This document shows, piece by piece, positions 35,630-45,500 of a DNA stretch of 64,000 nt; the stretch's first letter is position 1, and the number at the start of each line of letters is the position of its first letter. The stretch spans positions 360,521-424,520 of the forward strand of contig NZ_SODM01000004.1 of the NCBI RefSeq assembly GCF_004368785.1, written 5' to 3'. Source of the stretch: Flavobacterium sp. 270. Its GTDB lineage: Bacteria; Bacteroidota; Bacteroidia; Flavobacteriales; Flavobacteriaceae. The notes under the pieces were generated by a model, which had not been told where the DNA came from, did not search any database, and saw only the letters and a list, made by a program, of their open reading frames with translations. A program made the position numbers and the translations under genes.

Positions 35630-37231
35630 TTAATAACCAGGATTTTGTTTGATTAGTCCGCCACTCAAATCGATTTCTAATTGTGGAATTGGCCACAAAA
35701 GGTTTTTAGCAGGGTTAAAATTGATTCCTTTATCCTGAGATTCTCTTGTATTCGTAGTTTCGTACGGATCTGTCGAACTTAAATTATATTGCACAAAAGT
35801 TCCGTTTGGTCCCATTAAGGTTTCGATTACAGGTTTTCCTGTTGTTGGGTCTTTTTCACGACGAATATCGTATAAACGTAATCCTTCAAAAGCTAATTCT
35901 AAACGACGCTCTTTGTAAATTTGTTTTAGAAGTGTTGCTCCTGACAAATTTGTTTTTGGCTCTAATTGTACACGCGCTCTGATAATATTAATATCTGCCA
36001 ATGCGTCTCCGCTTGTATGATAGCTTGCTTCTGCTCTCGTTAAATACATTTCTGCTAAACGGATCAACGGAATGTTTAATGGTAAGTGTCCGTCTTTTTT
36101 GTCTAATGCGCGGCGTGTTGCTATCGGAATATAATATTTACGACAGATACGTCCTGATTTGTTATCGCTTAAACTGAATTTGTGCGTTGGATTTAAAACC
36201 TCATCTCCGTAAGCTGCTTCTCCCCATTTTGTAATGGTGCTTCTACGACGAACAACATCATTTTCTGAAAGATAGGCATTTTCTAAATCACTTGTTGGCA
36301 TACACCATCCCCATCCGTCAAGAACATCTTGTGCGTCGTTGCTTGGGAAGTTTTTCTTGTCTTCGCCTCTTGCTCCAGATAAAGTTGGCAGCATTGACCC
36401 TAAGTTTTTGTCCTGTACATCTGAAGATTGTGCTTCCAGAATAGATTCTACACCATTATGATTGTTTACATTCCAGATGTTTAAGAAATTGGTTTCTAAT
36501 GTAAATGGTCCTTCTGTGATTACTTTGTTGGAATAGGTTTTTGCTTCTGCCCATTTTTCCTGAAACAATGATACACGAGCTAATAACGCGTAAGCTGCCC
36601 ATTTGTTGATTCTTCCGTTTCTTGCTGCTGGTATGTTTTCTAGTTTTGTGGCCGATTCTTTAAGATCGGCTTCTATTTGTGCGTACACTTCTTCGGCTGT
36701 ACTGCGCTGTAATTTTAAATCTGCTGTTCCAAGTGAAGTGGTATATAATGGTACTCCTCCAAAAAGATTTACTAATTCGTAATAACAATAAGCACGAACG
36801 AATAACGATTCTCCTATATATTGATTTTTTTGAGCATCGGTAATGGGTGATGCTGCTATTCTCTCTAAACCAATATTTGCAGATTGTATGGTGTAAAAAT
36901 GAGCCGTATAAGCACTATTCATATCTCCCATATTGTCTGGTGTTATCAGATATTGAGACGACGGTCTGTGGGCAGAGTTATCTTGTCCCGTGTTTCCCAT
37001 CCAGGCATCATCTGTTGCCATTTCGTTGGTTACTCTTGGTGCAACTAAAGCGTACCAATCGTTCGGAATTAATAATCTGCGTGTTAATTCGTTTACATAA
37101 TTTTCGCATTCCTGAGCGGTTTGAAAGTAGTTTTCTATGGTCTGAACTCCTCTTTCGTCTTTTTCGATAAAATCACTGCAAGAAACTGTTACTGCAGCAA
37201 AAGCTAGTATTGATACTAATATTTTTTTCAT
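35630..37231 (-). CDS. susD: SusD/RagB-family surface glycan-binding lipoprotein
   Basis: The 533-residue protein begins with a lipoprotein signal (V-T-V-S-C, Cys 18). It has the SusD-like helical repeats (N-Y-V-N-E-L-T-R-R near the start, A-Y-C-Y-Y-E-L-V-N-L-F-G-G-V-P-L in the middle) and the typical end, L-L-W-P-I-P, before a final Y. It would form the lid over the SusC-type transporter at the cell surface and bind the oligosaccharide. It follows susC after 11 nt and precedes the GH30 lipoprotein by 1 nt. Confidence 0.92.
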   Translation of the reverse strand: MKKILVSILAFAAVTVSCSDFIEKDERGVQTIENYFQTAQECENYVNELTRRLLIPNDWYALVAPRVTNEMATDDAWMGNTGQDNSAHRPSSQYLITPDNMGDMNSAYTAHFYTIQSANIGLERIAASPITDAQKNQYIGESLFVRAYCYYELVNLFGGVPLYTTSLGTADLKLQRSTAEEVYAQIEADLKESATKLENIPAARNGRINKWAAYALLARVSLFQEKWAEAKTYSNKVITEGPFTLETNFLNIWNVNNHNGVESILEAQSSDVQDKNLGSMLPTLSGARGEDKKNFPSNDAQDVLDGWGWCMPTSDLENAYLSENDVVRRRSTITKWGEAAYGDEVLNPTHKFSLSDNKSGRICRKYYIPIATRRALDKKDGHLPLNIPLIRLAEMYLTRAEASYHTSGDALADINIIRARVQLEPKTNLSGATLLKQIYKERRLELAFEGLRLYDIRREKDPTTGKPVIETLMGPNGTFVQYNLSSTDPYETTNTRESQDKGINFNPAKNLLWPIPQLEIDLSGGLIKQNPGY

Positions 37232-37242
37232 TTTTCTTACTA

Positions 37243-40200
37243 TTAAAATGCTACATTAAGACCTAATAAAATTGTTGGCTGTACTGGGTAGTTCCATCCT
37301 CCAAAACCTGAACCTTTTACTCTGTCTCCATCATCAGGATTTCCTCCTCCAACTTCCGGATCAACACCAGAATAGTTTGTCCATGTCCATAAATTTTGGC
37401 CTGATAGTGATATTCTCAATTTGTCTAAACCAAATTGGTTGTAAAATGAATAGCCAAGCTGTAAGTTTTTCATGCGCACAAAAGAACCGTCTTCAACATA
37501 AAAAGAAGAGAATTTGGTAAAGTTTTCGTTATTATCGTCTTTAGATAAACGCGGTACATAATTAGAAGTTCCTTCTCCGTGCCACGCCATTTGGTCTAAA
37601 CCGTTTACTTTGTTGGTTAAACTCGCTCCGTTATACAAATCTGAAATGTTTTGATTTACAATATCATTTCCGATGCTTGAATAAAAATTGGCTACTAAAT
37701 CAAATTGCTTGTAAGCAAATGTCAAATTCAGACCAACATTATAATCTGCCCAAGGCGAACCAATTTTTGTTCTGTCTTTGTCGTCTAATTTTCCGTCGCC
37801 GTTTACATCTTTAAAACGAATATCTCCTACTTGTGCATAAGGCTGTAATTTTGTTCCGTTATTGTCTGTATGAGAATTTAATTCGGTTTGGTTCTGGAAT
37901 AATCCATCAGCAACATATCCGTAGAAATAGCCTGGCTCTTCTCCTTTTACTGTTAATGTTCTGTTTCCAGATCCGTAAAGTCTTTCTCCTTCAGAAGATA
38001 AAGACAACATTTCGACATCAACAGTTGTAAAAGTTACGTCTACACCATAGGTAAAATCTCCTTTTTTATCTTTATAAGAAACCAATAAATCGATTCCTTT
38101 TGACTGCATTGAACCTACATTTGTCCAGATTGTAGAATAGTTTGGAAAACCGCTGTAAGTTGGAAATTGTTTTACAAACAACATATCTTCTGTCTTTTTC
38201 TGGTAATATTCTAAAGATCCGGTTAGTTTGTTTTTCCATAATCCGAAATCAATACCAAAACTCATATCTTCTACGGTTTCCCATTTAATGTCTTTGTTTG
38301 CCATACTAGACGGGAACGAAGTATCGGCTGTAACACCGCCAATTGGATAAAATCCGTGTCCGATATTAGACTGATAAACGGCAGTTGGCAAACCTTGATT
38401 TCCTACTTTACCCCAGCCTGCTCTAAATCTCAAATCACTTAAAACACCTTTTGTAGACTCCATAAAACCTTCGTTAAGAATTCTCCATGAAACTGATGCT
38501 GAAGGGAAATTTGCCCATTTGTTGTTCTGCATAAATTTTGAAGAACCGTCACGTCTAAATGTTCCTGTAAAATAATATTTACCATCGTAGTTATAAGAAA
38601 GACGGGAAATATAAGATAGTAAAGAACTTGACCAGCTTGTACCGCTGCTGTTTCTGTTTTTTGTAGCTGCACTCACTTCTCGCATCGATTCTGAGTTGTT
38701 TGGCACTCCTTCTCCATAACCCCAAACATCATTGGCATTGTATTCTTCCATAGTAGAACCTACCATTAAACTTGCATTGTGTTTTGCTGCAAATACTTTA
38801 GAATACGTTGCTGTAGTCTGCCAAGTCCAGTCGGCATTTGTAGTCGCTCTTCTTTCTACGCTGTTGATTTCTGCTTTTTCGTGAGCAGCATCAATTATAA
38901 AATCGGGTCTAAAGATACTTTGCACTTTATTACCCACTTCTATAGATCCTTGCGTACGAATTACTAAACCTTTTATTGGTATGTATTGCAAATATCCGTT
39001 TGTGTTTAGGTTGTATTGTTTGGTGTAATCGTCGTATCTTTTTACGGCTGCAACGGGATTCCAAACATACGATGGAGAACGCGCATAGATGCTGTATTCA
39101 TTTTCTAAACCCGTTAATTGATCTGCTAGTTTGTAAATTGGCGTAATTGGATCGATTTTATCAAAATCTGCAAAATTGCTAGGTCCGCCCCATTTTTCAT
39201 AACGTGGGTTTAAGGTGATTCCTGCAGAAAATTTATCAGAGAATTTATAATCGTTATTGATTCTCATTGTGATTCTTTCCCAGCCTCCAACTTCATACAT
39301 TGATTCTTCATCATAGTAATTTAAGCTTACTGCAAAAGTGTGTTTATCTGTACCTCCGGAAACTCCCAAAGAAGCATTTGTTACAGGGCTTCCGCCTCTA
39401 ATTCCGGCTTTCCACCAATCGGTAGTTTTTCCTTGGTATTGCGATGGATTTGGCAGATAATCGGCATAACCAGAATTGTTATACGCCTTATTCATAATTG
39501 TGGCATAACCTACAGCATCGGCCATATTATATGGGTTTTCCATGATTTTAAAACCCGAACTGGTATCAAAATTAAATCTTGTTTTTCCGGCTTTTCCTTT
39601 TTTAGTGGTAATCAAAATAACTCCATTTGAGGCACGAGAACCGTAGATTGCACTTGCAGAAGCATCTTTCAAAACCTCCATAGATTCGATCTCGTTGTTG
39701 CTCAAAAAGTTGATACTTGTTCCCATCGGAATTCCATCTACTACATAAAGCGGTGCTGTATCTAGATTTACGGTAGAAATACCACGGATTAAAACTCTTG
39801 GCTGTGCTCCCGGCCCGCCTTGTCCCGTTACCTGAACTCCCGCAACTTTTCCCTGCAAAGATTCTGTAACGTTACCAACCGTCATAGTTTGAAGTTCTTT
39901 TCCTTTTATGGAAGAAATCGAACTGGTTACATCGCTCTTTTTTACGGCTGCATAACCTACAACTACAATTTCATCCAGAGCCTGACTGGATTCTTCCATC
40001 ACCACATTAATTTGTGTCTGATTTCCAACGGTTATTAATTTATTGGTAAAACCAACAAACGAAAACTCAAGCTGCGCATTTGTATTCGGAACGTTGATTT
40101 CGTACTTTCCATCAAAATCTGTTGCTGCATTAGCGCTTGTTCCTTTTACCACTATGTTTACTCCCGGAATTGGTACATTGGTTTTGTCCTTAACAGTACC

Positions 40201-40281
40201 TTTTATTTTTACTTGTCCAAACGACACAGCAGTGCACATTATGGCAATTAAAAATCCTATATATTTATATTTATATTTCAT
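37243..40281 (-). CDS. susC: SusC/RagA-family TonB-dependent transporter
   Basis: The 1012-residue outer-membrane transporter has a signal peptide ending near F-G-Q (23). It has a carboxypeptidase-regulatory-like domain (about 26-105), a TonB-box-like D-E-I-V-V-V-G-Y (about 105-112), a plug domain (S-L-Q-G-K-V-A-G-V-Q-V, L-I-R-G, Y-V-V-D-G-I-P), and a beta-barrel ending in aromatic Phe. The length is standard for the SusC family. It imports the oligosaccharides bound by SusD at the cost of proton-motive force. The gene is preceded by the SusE/F-like lipoprotein, which is an uncommon order. Confidence 0.93.
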   Translation of the reverse strand: MKYKYKYIGFLIAIMCTAVSFGQVKIKGTVKDKTNVPIPGVNIVVKGTSANAATDFDGKYEINVPNTNAQLEFSFVGFTNKLITVGNQTQINVVMEESSQALDEIVVVGYAAVKKSDVTSSISSIKGKELQTMTVGNVTESLQGKVAGVQVTGQGGPGAQPRVLIRGISTVNLDTAPLYVVDGIPMGTSINFLSNNEIESMEVLKDASASAIYGSRASNGVILITTKKGKAGKTRFNFDTSSGFKIMENPYNMADAVGYATIMNKAYNNSGYADYLPNPSQYQGKTTDWWKAGIRGGSPVTNASLGVSGGTDKHTFAVSLNYYDEESMYEVGGWERITMRINNDYKFSDKFSAGITLNPRYEKWGGPSNFADFDKIDPITPIYKLADQLTGLENEYSIYARSPSYVWNPVAAVKRYDDYTKQYNLNTNGYLQYIPIKGLVIRTQGSIEVGNKVQSIFRPDFIIDAAHEKAEINSVERRATTNADWTWQTTATYSKVFAAKHNASLMVGSTMEEYNANDVWGYGEGVPNNSESMREVSAATKNRNSSGTSWSSSLLSYISRLSYNYDGKYYFTGTFRRDGSSKFMQNNKWANFPSASVSWRILNEGFMESTKGVLSDLRFRAGWGKVGNQGLPTAVYQSNIGHGFYPIGGVTADTSFPSSMANKDIKWETVEDMSFGIDFGLWKNKLTGSLEYYQKKTEDMLFVKQFPTYSGFPNYSTIWTNVGSMQSKGIDLLVSYKDKKGDFTYGVDVTFTTVDVEMLSLSSEGERLYGSGNRTLTVKGEEPGYFYGYVADGLFQNQTELNSHTDNNGTKLQPYAQVGDIRFKDVNGDGKLDDKDRTKIGSPWADYNVGLNLTFAYKQFDLVANFYSSIGNDIVNQNISDLYNGASLTNKVNGLDQMAWHGEGTSNYVPRLSKDDNNENFTKFSSFYVEDGSFVRMKNLQLGYSFYNQFGLDKLRISLSGQNLWTWTNYSGVDPEVGGGNPDDGDRVKGSGFGGWNYPVQPTILLGLNVAF

Positions 40282-40328
40282 ATTAAGATGTTTTATTTTT
40301 TAAAATGGTATAACAAAATGATAATCCA

Positions 40329-41726
40329 TTATTTTTTTGTTATAAATACTCTTTCCAACTCGGTATCCAGAACTACTTTGTAAACTCCCGGCGCTGCAGG
40401 ATATTTAGCGTTGCCATTTTCGCCTGGCGACATGGTAGCAATTCCGTTTTTGATTAATCTCCACGAAGGATCCCACCATTGACCAGTAAAAGTCGCTTCT
40501 AAAGTTCCCGTAAGCGTATATTCTCCAACCAATTGATACGGATTACTTGCATTGTTTGCTAAATGGAGTTCTGTATGTGTCCAGGCGTCCCAGGTATCCC
40601 AGGTTGCACCTTGGATTCCGCCTCCACATACACTAACAAAAGGTTTTCTAAGTGCTGCATCGTCATGCCATAATCCGTTGGCGATATTCGCCCATACTTT
40701 GCTAGACGGTGTATATTTTGTTGCAGTATATTTTAAGGTGTTTGGATTTACTTTAATTACATAATATCCTTTTGTTGGTAAAATAATTGGCGTTCCAGCA
40801 ACATCATCCACCAATTCGCCGGCAGGATTTAAACCAAAACAGTGTGGTGCAAAATCAGATTCCTGACCTAAGAAATACACTTCTTTATTGTCTTTATCTG
40901 CATAATATTTGAATGTAAAATCTTGTCCGTCTTTTTCGTGAAAATACATCGGAACTCCAACCGCATCTGTTGTAAGACTTGTGCCTTTTGGCTGATCGCA
41001 CAGATAAATTGCCGGATATTCGTTTGTTGCTACAATATTTACATTTAAACTTCCTGTATTTGGAATCGCAAATTTGTCTTTTGCTGTAATTGTCAATACG
41101 TAATCTGCAGCGGTTACGGGCAGTGTATAGGTTTTATTGAAAGTATACGATTGAGGTGAACCTGTTAATTGAACGGTTTCATTAATACCAAGAGCGTCAC
41201 ATTTTACTTGTACAAAATCAATTCCTGAATCGTCGTTTACAACAAAATTTACCGGCATTTGATTGCTTGTAGATAACAAGATAACAGCGCCTTCTTTTGG
41301 TGTAACCATAGTGATTGACGGCGCAGCAAATTCTCCGTCTAAACGCAGATTGATCTCTTCGTCTACAGCATTTCCTGAAACGTCTGTTGTTGTTAGTTTT
41401 ATTTTGAATGCTTCTGAAGTTCCTCGATTAGCCGGAATTTCAAAGAAGTAATCTAAATCATAAGTTTTAAGTAAAGGATCTGAGGCAAACGTGATTAGTT
41501 TGTCCAGAGATAATTCCGGAATTTGAATTCGTACACTCTTTAATCCTAAGTCATCGGCAAGAGCGGCTTTAATTTCAAATTTTCTACTTGGTGCACCGTA
41601 AATTTCTTTGGTCGATACTACTACCGTAGGGTTATCAGAACTAGGAAATCCTGATTCGTTATTTTGACATCCGGTAAAAAGGACGGCAAAAAGGGCAAGA
41701 AAAAATAAAAATACATTTTTTTTCAT
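40329..41726 (-). CDS. SusE/SusF-like surface lipoprotein
   Basis: This lipoprotein has about 465 residues. The ATG at 41726 is chosen because it gives a lipobox (L-F-T-G-C, Cys 20); a longer frame to 41819 has no signal. After a Ser/Asn-rich start come two or three beta-sandwich domains (about 40-230) and a C-terminal part rich in Trp, Tyr and Pro that resembles SusE/SusF starch-binding lipoproteins (for example W-W-D-P-S-W-R, Y-Y-V-I-K-V-N). It probably binds the polysaccharide at the surface. It is the first gene after the PUL promoter and precedes susC by 47 nt. Confidence 0.7.
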   Translation of the reverse strand: MKKNVFLFFLALFAVLFTGCQNNESGFPSSDNPTVVVSTKEIYGAPSRKFEIKAALADDLGLKSVRIQIPELSLDKLITFASDPLLKTYDLDYFFEIPANRGTSEAFKIKLTTTDVSGNAVDEEINLRLDGEFAAPSITMVTPKEGAVILLSTSNQMPVNFVVNDDSGIDFVQVKCDALGINETVQLTGSPQSYTFNKTYTLPVTAADYVLTITAKDKFAIPNTGSLNVNIVATNEYPAIYLCDQPKGTSLTTDAVGVPMYFHEKDGQDFTFKYYADKDNKEVYFLGQESDFAPHCFGLNPAGELVDDVAGTPIILPTKGYYVIKVNPNTLKYTATKYTPSSKVWANIANGLWHDDAALRKPFVSVCGGGIQGATWDTWDAWTHTELHLANNASNPYQLVGEYTLTGTLEATFTGQWWDPSWRLIKNGIATMSPGENGNAKYPAAPGVYKVVLDTELERVFITKK

Positions 41727-42118
41727 TTCTTTAATTTTAGAGGTTAGGTCAGTTAGTTTGTAATAAGTTGTAATAATATGCAGGTTATTTTCGGTTTGCT
41801 TGCTGCATTTATGAGGCACAATACAGCGGGCAGTAAATTGGTTTATGTGGTCATTTTCATAAGAGTTTGGTTGGGTTAATGGTTAGTTACTTTTTTCTTT
41901 TTTTATATTCCTTGATTTCTAGACTTTCTTAAAACGTGTTTATTTTTATTATAACCCGCAGTTTTTACACTGCGGGTTTGATAAGTAATCTGTAAAACCA
42001 ACTCTTACTATTATCTCTTACAGAAGGCTCAATTCTTTAAGAGATAAAACTTATCTGAAATAATAAACACTTATGTGGTACACAGTAAACATGACTAACA
42101 TTTCTATCACCATGAGTG
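41727..42118 (-). promoter_or_regulatory. Long PUL leader with hairpins
   Basis: The region between the predicted PUL promoter and the first ORF is about 390 nt and has no convincing gene. On the coding strand it contains two stem-loops: 42011-42047 (10-bp arms TTATCTCTTA/TAAGAGATAA) and 41952-41978 (arms AACCCGCAGT/ACTGCGGGTT). A repeated TTGTAATAA pair (41758-41766 and 41768-41776) lies near the start codon. Whether this is an untranslated leader with a regulatory role or holds a second, activator-dependent promoter cannot be decided here. Confidence 0.45.
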
Positions 42119-42146
42119 CAAAGTAATGTCTAGTTTAAAGTTTCAA
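42119..42146 (-). promoter_or_regulatory. Candidate promoter of the PUL operon
   Basis: On the minus strand TTG (42144-42146) is followed after 17 nt by TTACTTTG (42119-42126), one base off the TAnnTTTG consensus. The direct repeat described at 42145-42183 abuts the TTG, as expected for an activator-dependent promoter. Confidence 0.5.
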
Positions 42147-42183
42147 GGAGGGGTAAAATGGAAAAAAAAGGAGGTCAAAATGG
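42145..42183 (-). promoter_or_regulatory. Candidate operator of the hybrid two-component regulator
   Basis: On the minus strand two copies of a motif CCATTTT-nn-CC(C)CTCC(TT) lie 22 bp apart, two helical turns, and end at the -33 TTG of the PUL promoter. The plus-strand copies are AAGGAGGTCAAAATGG (42168-42183) and AAGGAGGGGTAAAATGG (42145-42161). AraC-type DNA-binding domains recognise direct repeats of this sort beside the promoter. The regulator gene is the next upstream gene. The link is inference from layout. Confidence 0.55.
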
Positions 42184-42285
42184 TAATTAACTATTATTTT
42201 AGAATTAAAATTACTTAGTATGAAAAAATAATGTCAATTTTTTACACAATACGCAATTATTGATTTAAGTAGAAGATTTCTATTT

Positions 42286-42422
42286 TAACACATAGGAACA
42301 TAGCTTTTTGAAATCTATTTAGAGGCGTTTCACTTATTGCAAAACACATAGAAAATGAGATATTTTGACGCGGATTAGACGGATTCGTTATCACGAAGAC
42401 GCAGATTTACACGGATTTTTTT
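42286..42422 (+). repeat. Dispersed repeats, family F and family A copies
   Basis: TAACACATAGGAACATAGC (42286-42304) and GGCGTTTCACTTATTGC onwards match the family F element at 8544-8609. They are directly followed by a family A element (42363-42422) like that at 511-568. No coding potential is visible. Confidence 0.55.
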
Positions 42423-42521
42423 AAATGGTAAACAAATCCGTTTTTATCAGCGTTTTTGCGGAGCAAATCTATTTTATCAGCGTTCAATATGCACAAACTT
42501 AATTACATCAAACGATAGTAA

Positions 42522-45500
42522 TTATTTAATGATATTCAAATCTGAATTAAAAGAGCTTTTATACTTTTTGATGTATTCTGAAGGCGTCATTCCAAAGAGT
42601 TTTACAAACTGCTGTCTGAAATATTTTGGATCTTCAAAACCTACTTCTGCACTTGCTTGTGTAATATTAATGTCTTCTGTAAGCATTAACATGGCAGCTC
42701 TTCGAATACGAACTGAACGTATAAAAGCATTTAAAGTCTGACCGGAAATGATTTTAATTTTGGTGTACAACGTTCTGTGGCTCATTCCCATCTCTATGGC
42801 AAAGTTTTTTATCGTAAAATCTCTTTTGTGAATGTTGGCTTCGACAATATCAATACATCTTTTTAAGATTTCCTGATATTCTACAGGAACTTTCTGCGTG
42901 TTTTCTTTTAAGGTAATGCTGTCTAAGAAATAGGTTCGCAGATTGCTTCGGTTTCTTAAAAGCGATTCTACACGCGCCATCAAAATATCATCGTCAAAAG
43001 GTTTTGTGATGTAATCGTCGGCGCCATCGCTAATTCCCTGCAGGTGTGTTTCCGGATTTTGAGATGCCGTAAGTAAGATTACCGGAATATGAGATAAAGC
43101 GCTGTTTTCTTTAATTTTTCGACACAATTCTAAGCCGTCCATCTGCTCCATAGTAATATCGCTGATGACAAGATCGGGCATATATTTTTTGGTTTGTTTT
43201 AAACCTTCTTCTCCATTTTCAGCGCTATAGACAATGTAATTTTCCGAGAACATTTTGATTAAATACGCTCTGATTTCGGCATTATCATCAATAATCAAAA
43301 CGGTGCGTTTGTCGGTAAGCATTATTTTCTGGAAATCATTTTCTGAAACCGAAATATTTACCAATTGCTGCGGTTCGTCGATTTCATCCATAATCAATTC
43401 ATCAAACAACTGGCTTCTTTGCGGCAGTTCGTTTGTAATTTCTACATCATCAAAATGCGCATTTCCTTTTAAGAAAGTCAGTTTAAAAGTACTTCCTTTC
43501 CCAATTTCACTTTCGCAGCTTACCGTTCCTTTATGTTTATCAACGAAGTATTTTACGATATAAAGTCCGATTCCGAAACCTGTTCCAACCGATACTTTAG
43601 AATTTATTTGTTTGAATTTTTCGAAGATTACGTCAATATCTTTCTTTTCGATTCCGTCGCCGTTGTCCGAGATTTCAAGTTGTACTTCATTGTCATTTTC
43701 CGTCAATTTAAGATTGATTTCACCACCAATTGGAGTGTACTTAAATGCATTTGACATTAAATTGAATAATGAAATTTCTATTTTCTCATAATCGCCAATG
43801 ATTACAATTTCGTGTTCCGGAATTTGAAAATGATATTGAATGTTTTTTTCTTTCGCCTGATTGACAAAACATTGATAGACTTCGTTACAAAGATTATTTA
43901 CATTTATTGGTGATAATCTCAGCGAATCGGCATCATTTTCGGCTTTTCTAAAAAGTAATAACTGATCGACCAGACTCAACAATCGTCTGGCGTTTCTGTG
44001 TGCAATTGCCAAATCGCTTCCCGAAGATCCGTTTTCAACATTCTCTTTCTGAACTGCCTTTTTCAGTGGATTTATAATCAGCGAAAGCGGCGTCCTAAAT
44101 TCATGCGAAATATAAGTAAACATAGACGACTGCTTTTCGGCAATTTCTTTTTCTTTTTTGCTTTCTAATTCTGCAATTTTTACTTTATATTTTAATTTTT
44201 CCTTGTTTTTATTGTAATCCAAATACGCAAAAAGCGCACCCGCAATTCCTAATAAATACAATAAATATGCCCACCAGGTTCTGTACCACGGCGGCAGGAT
44301 TTCAATTGTGATAAGGCTGACTTCTTTGTTCCATCCGCCTTTAAAATTGGTTGTTTTTACTTTAAATGTGTATTTCCCTTCTGTAAGTCGGGCGTAATTT
44401 GCTTTTCGGGCTTGACCCACATAATTCCATTGTTCGTCCCAGCCTTCAAGGAAATACGCATAATTTATTTTGTCGGCATTATTATAATCTAAAGCCACAA
44501 ATTCCAGCGAAAGCGTAGTTTGATCGTAAGGCAGGCTTACTTCTTTTATTTTGCCTGAAAGTTCATCAGATATGATTTCGTTTTTACTTTCTTCAATGGG
44601 CTGATTGTTGACATAAAAATCAGTAAGCAGTAAATTATTTTTCTGATTGAATCCTTTTATGGCTTCCGGAAAAAAGATATTAAAACCATTAATTCCTCCA
44701 AAAATAAATTCTCCTGTTGATAATTTAATTCCGGCATTAAAACTAAACTGATTGCTTTGAAGTCCGTCGTTTACCGAAAAATTACGAAAGGTTTTGCTTT
44801 TTTTATCAAATCGACAGACGCCATTGTAAGTACTCATCCAGAGGTTTCCTTCTTTGTCTTCGAGTAATCGTAAAACGGTGTTTGATGGTAAACCATCGTC
44901 GGTTGTCAATCTTTTAAAGGTGTTTGTTTTTCTATCAAATAACAGCAAACCTCCTTCTTGAGTTCCTAACCAAAGATTTTTGTCTTTGTCTTCGTAAATG
45001 TATCGAACCGGATTTCCGATGTTTACTTTATTAATTTTATGCGTTGTTTTTTCAATAGAAATCAAACTCGTATAATTGCCGCCCCAAAGTTTTCCGTCGC
45101 TCGTTTCCGTTAAACATTGCAGATTATTGACCGATTTATCAAAAAGTGTAAAGGCATTTTTAGCTCTGTCAAAAAGATATAACGAACCTTCGTTTGTGGC
45201 ACTTGCCCAAATATTAGCTTTAGAATCTTTGTAAACAAACCAAATATTTTTCTCAATCTGTTTCGTAAACGGATTATAACAGGAATATTGAGTTACGGTA
45301 TTGGTTTTCGGATTGATTTTGTTTACGCCTCCCGCCCAGGTCGAAAGCCAGATTTCATTATTATTATCGCGTACAATACCAGTAATAAATGTACTCGACA
45401 ATTTATTGCCATAACTTGTATAAGTGTTGTTTTTTCTGTCCCAATATTTTAACCCTGCACCGTCTGTACCAACCCAAAGGTTCTTTTTTTCGTCTTCACA

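Noticed and set aside
42157..42230. Two tiny plus-strand ORFs preceded by GGAGG-like sequences and ATG
   Set aside because: The GGAGG..AAAATGG unit repeats with 22-bp period on the promoter side of the PUL and is better explained as a regulator binding site. Bacteroidota also make little use of Shine-Dalgarno sequences.
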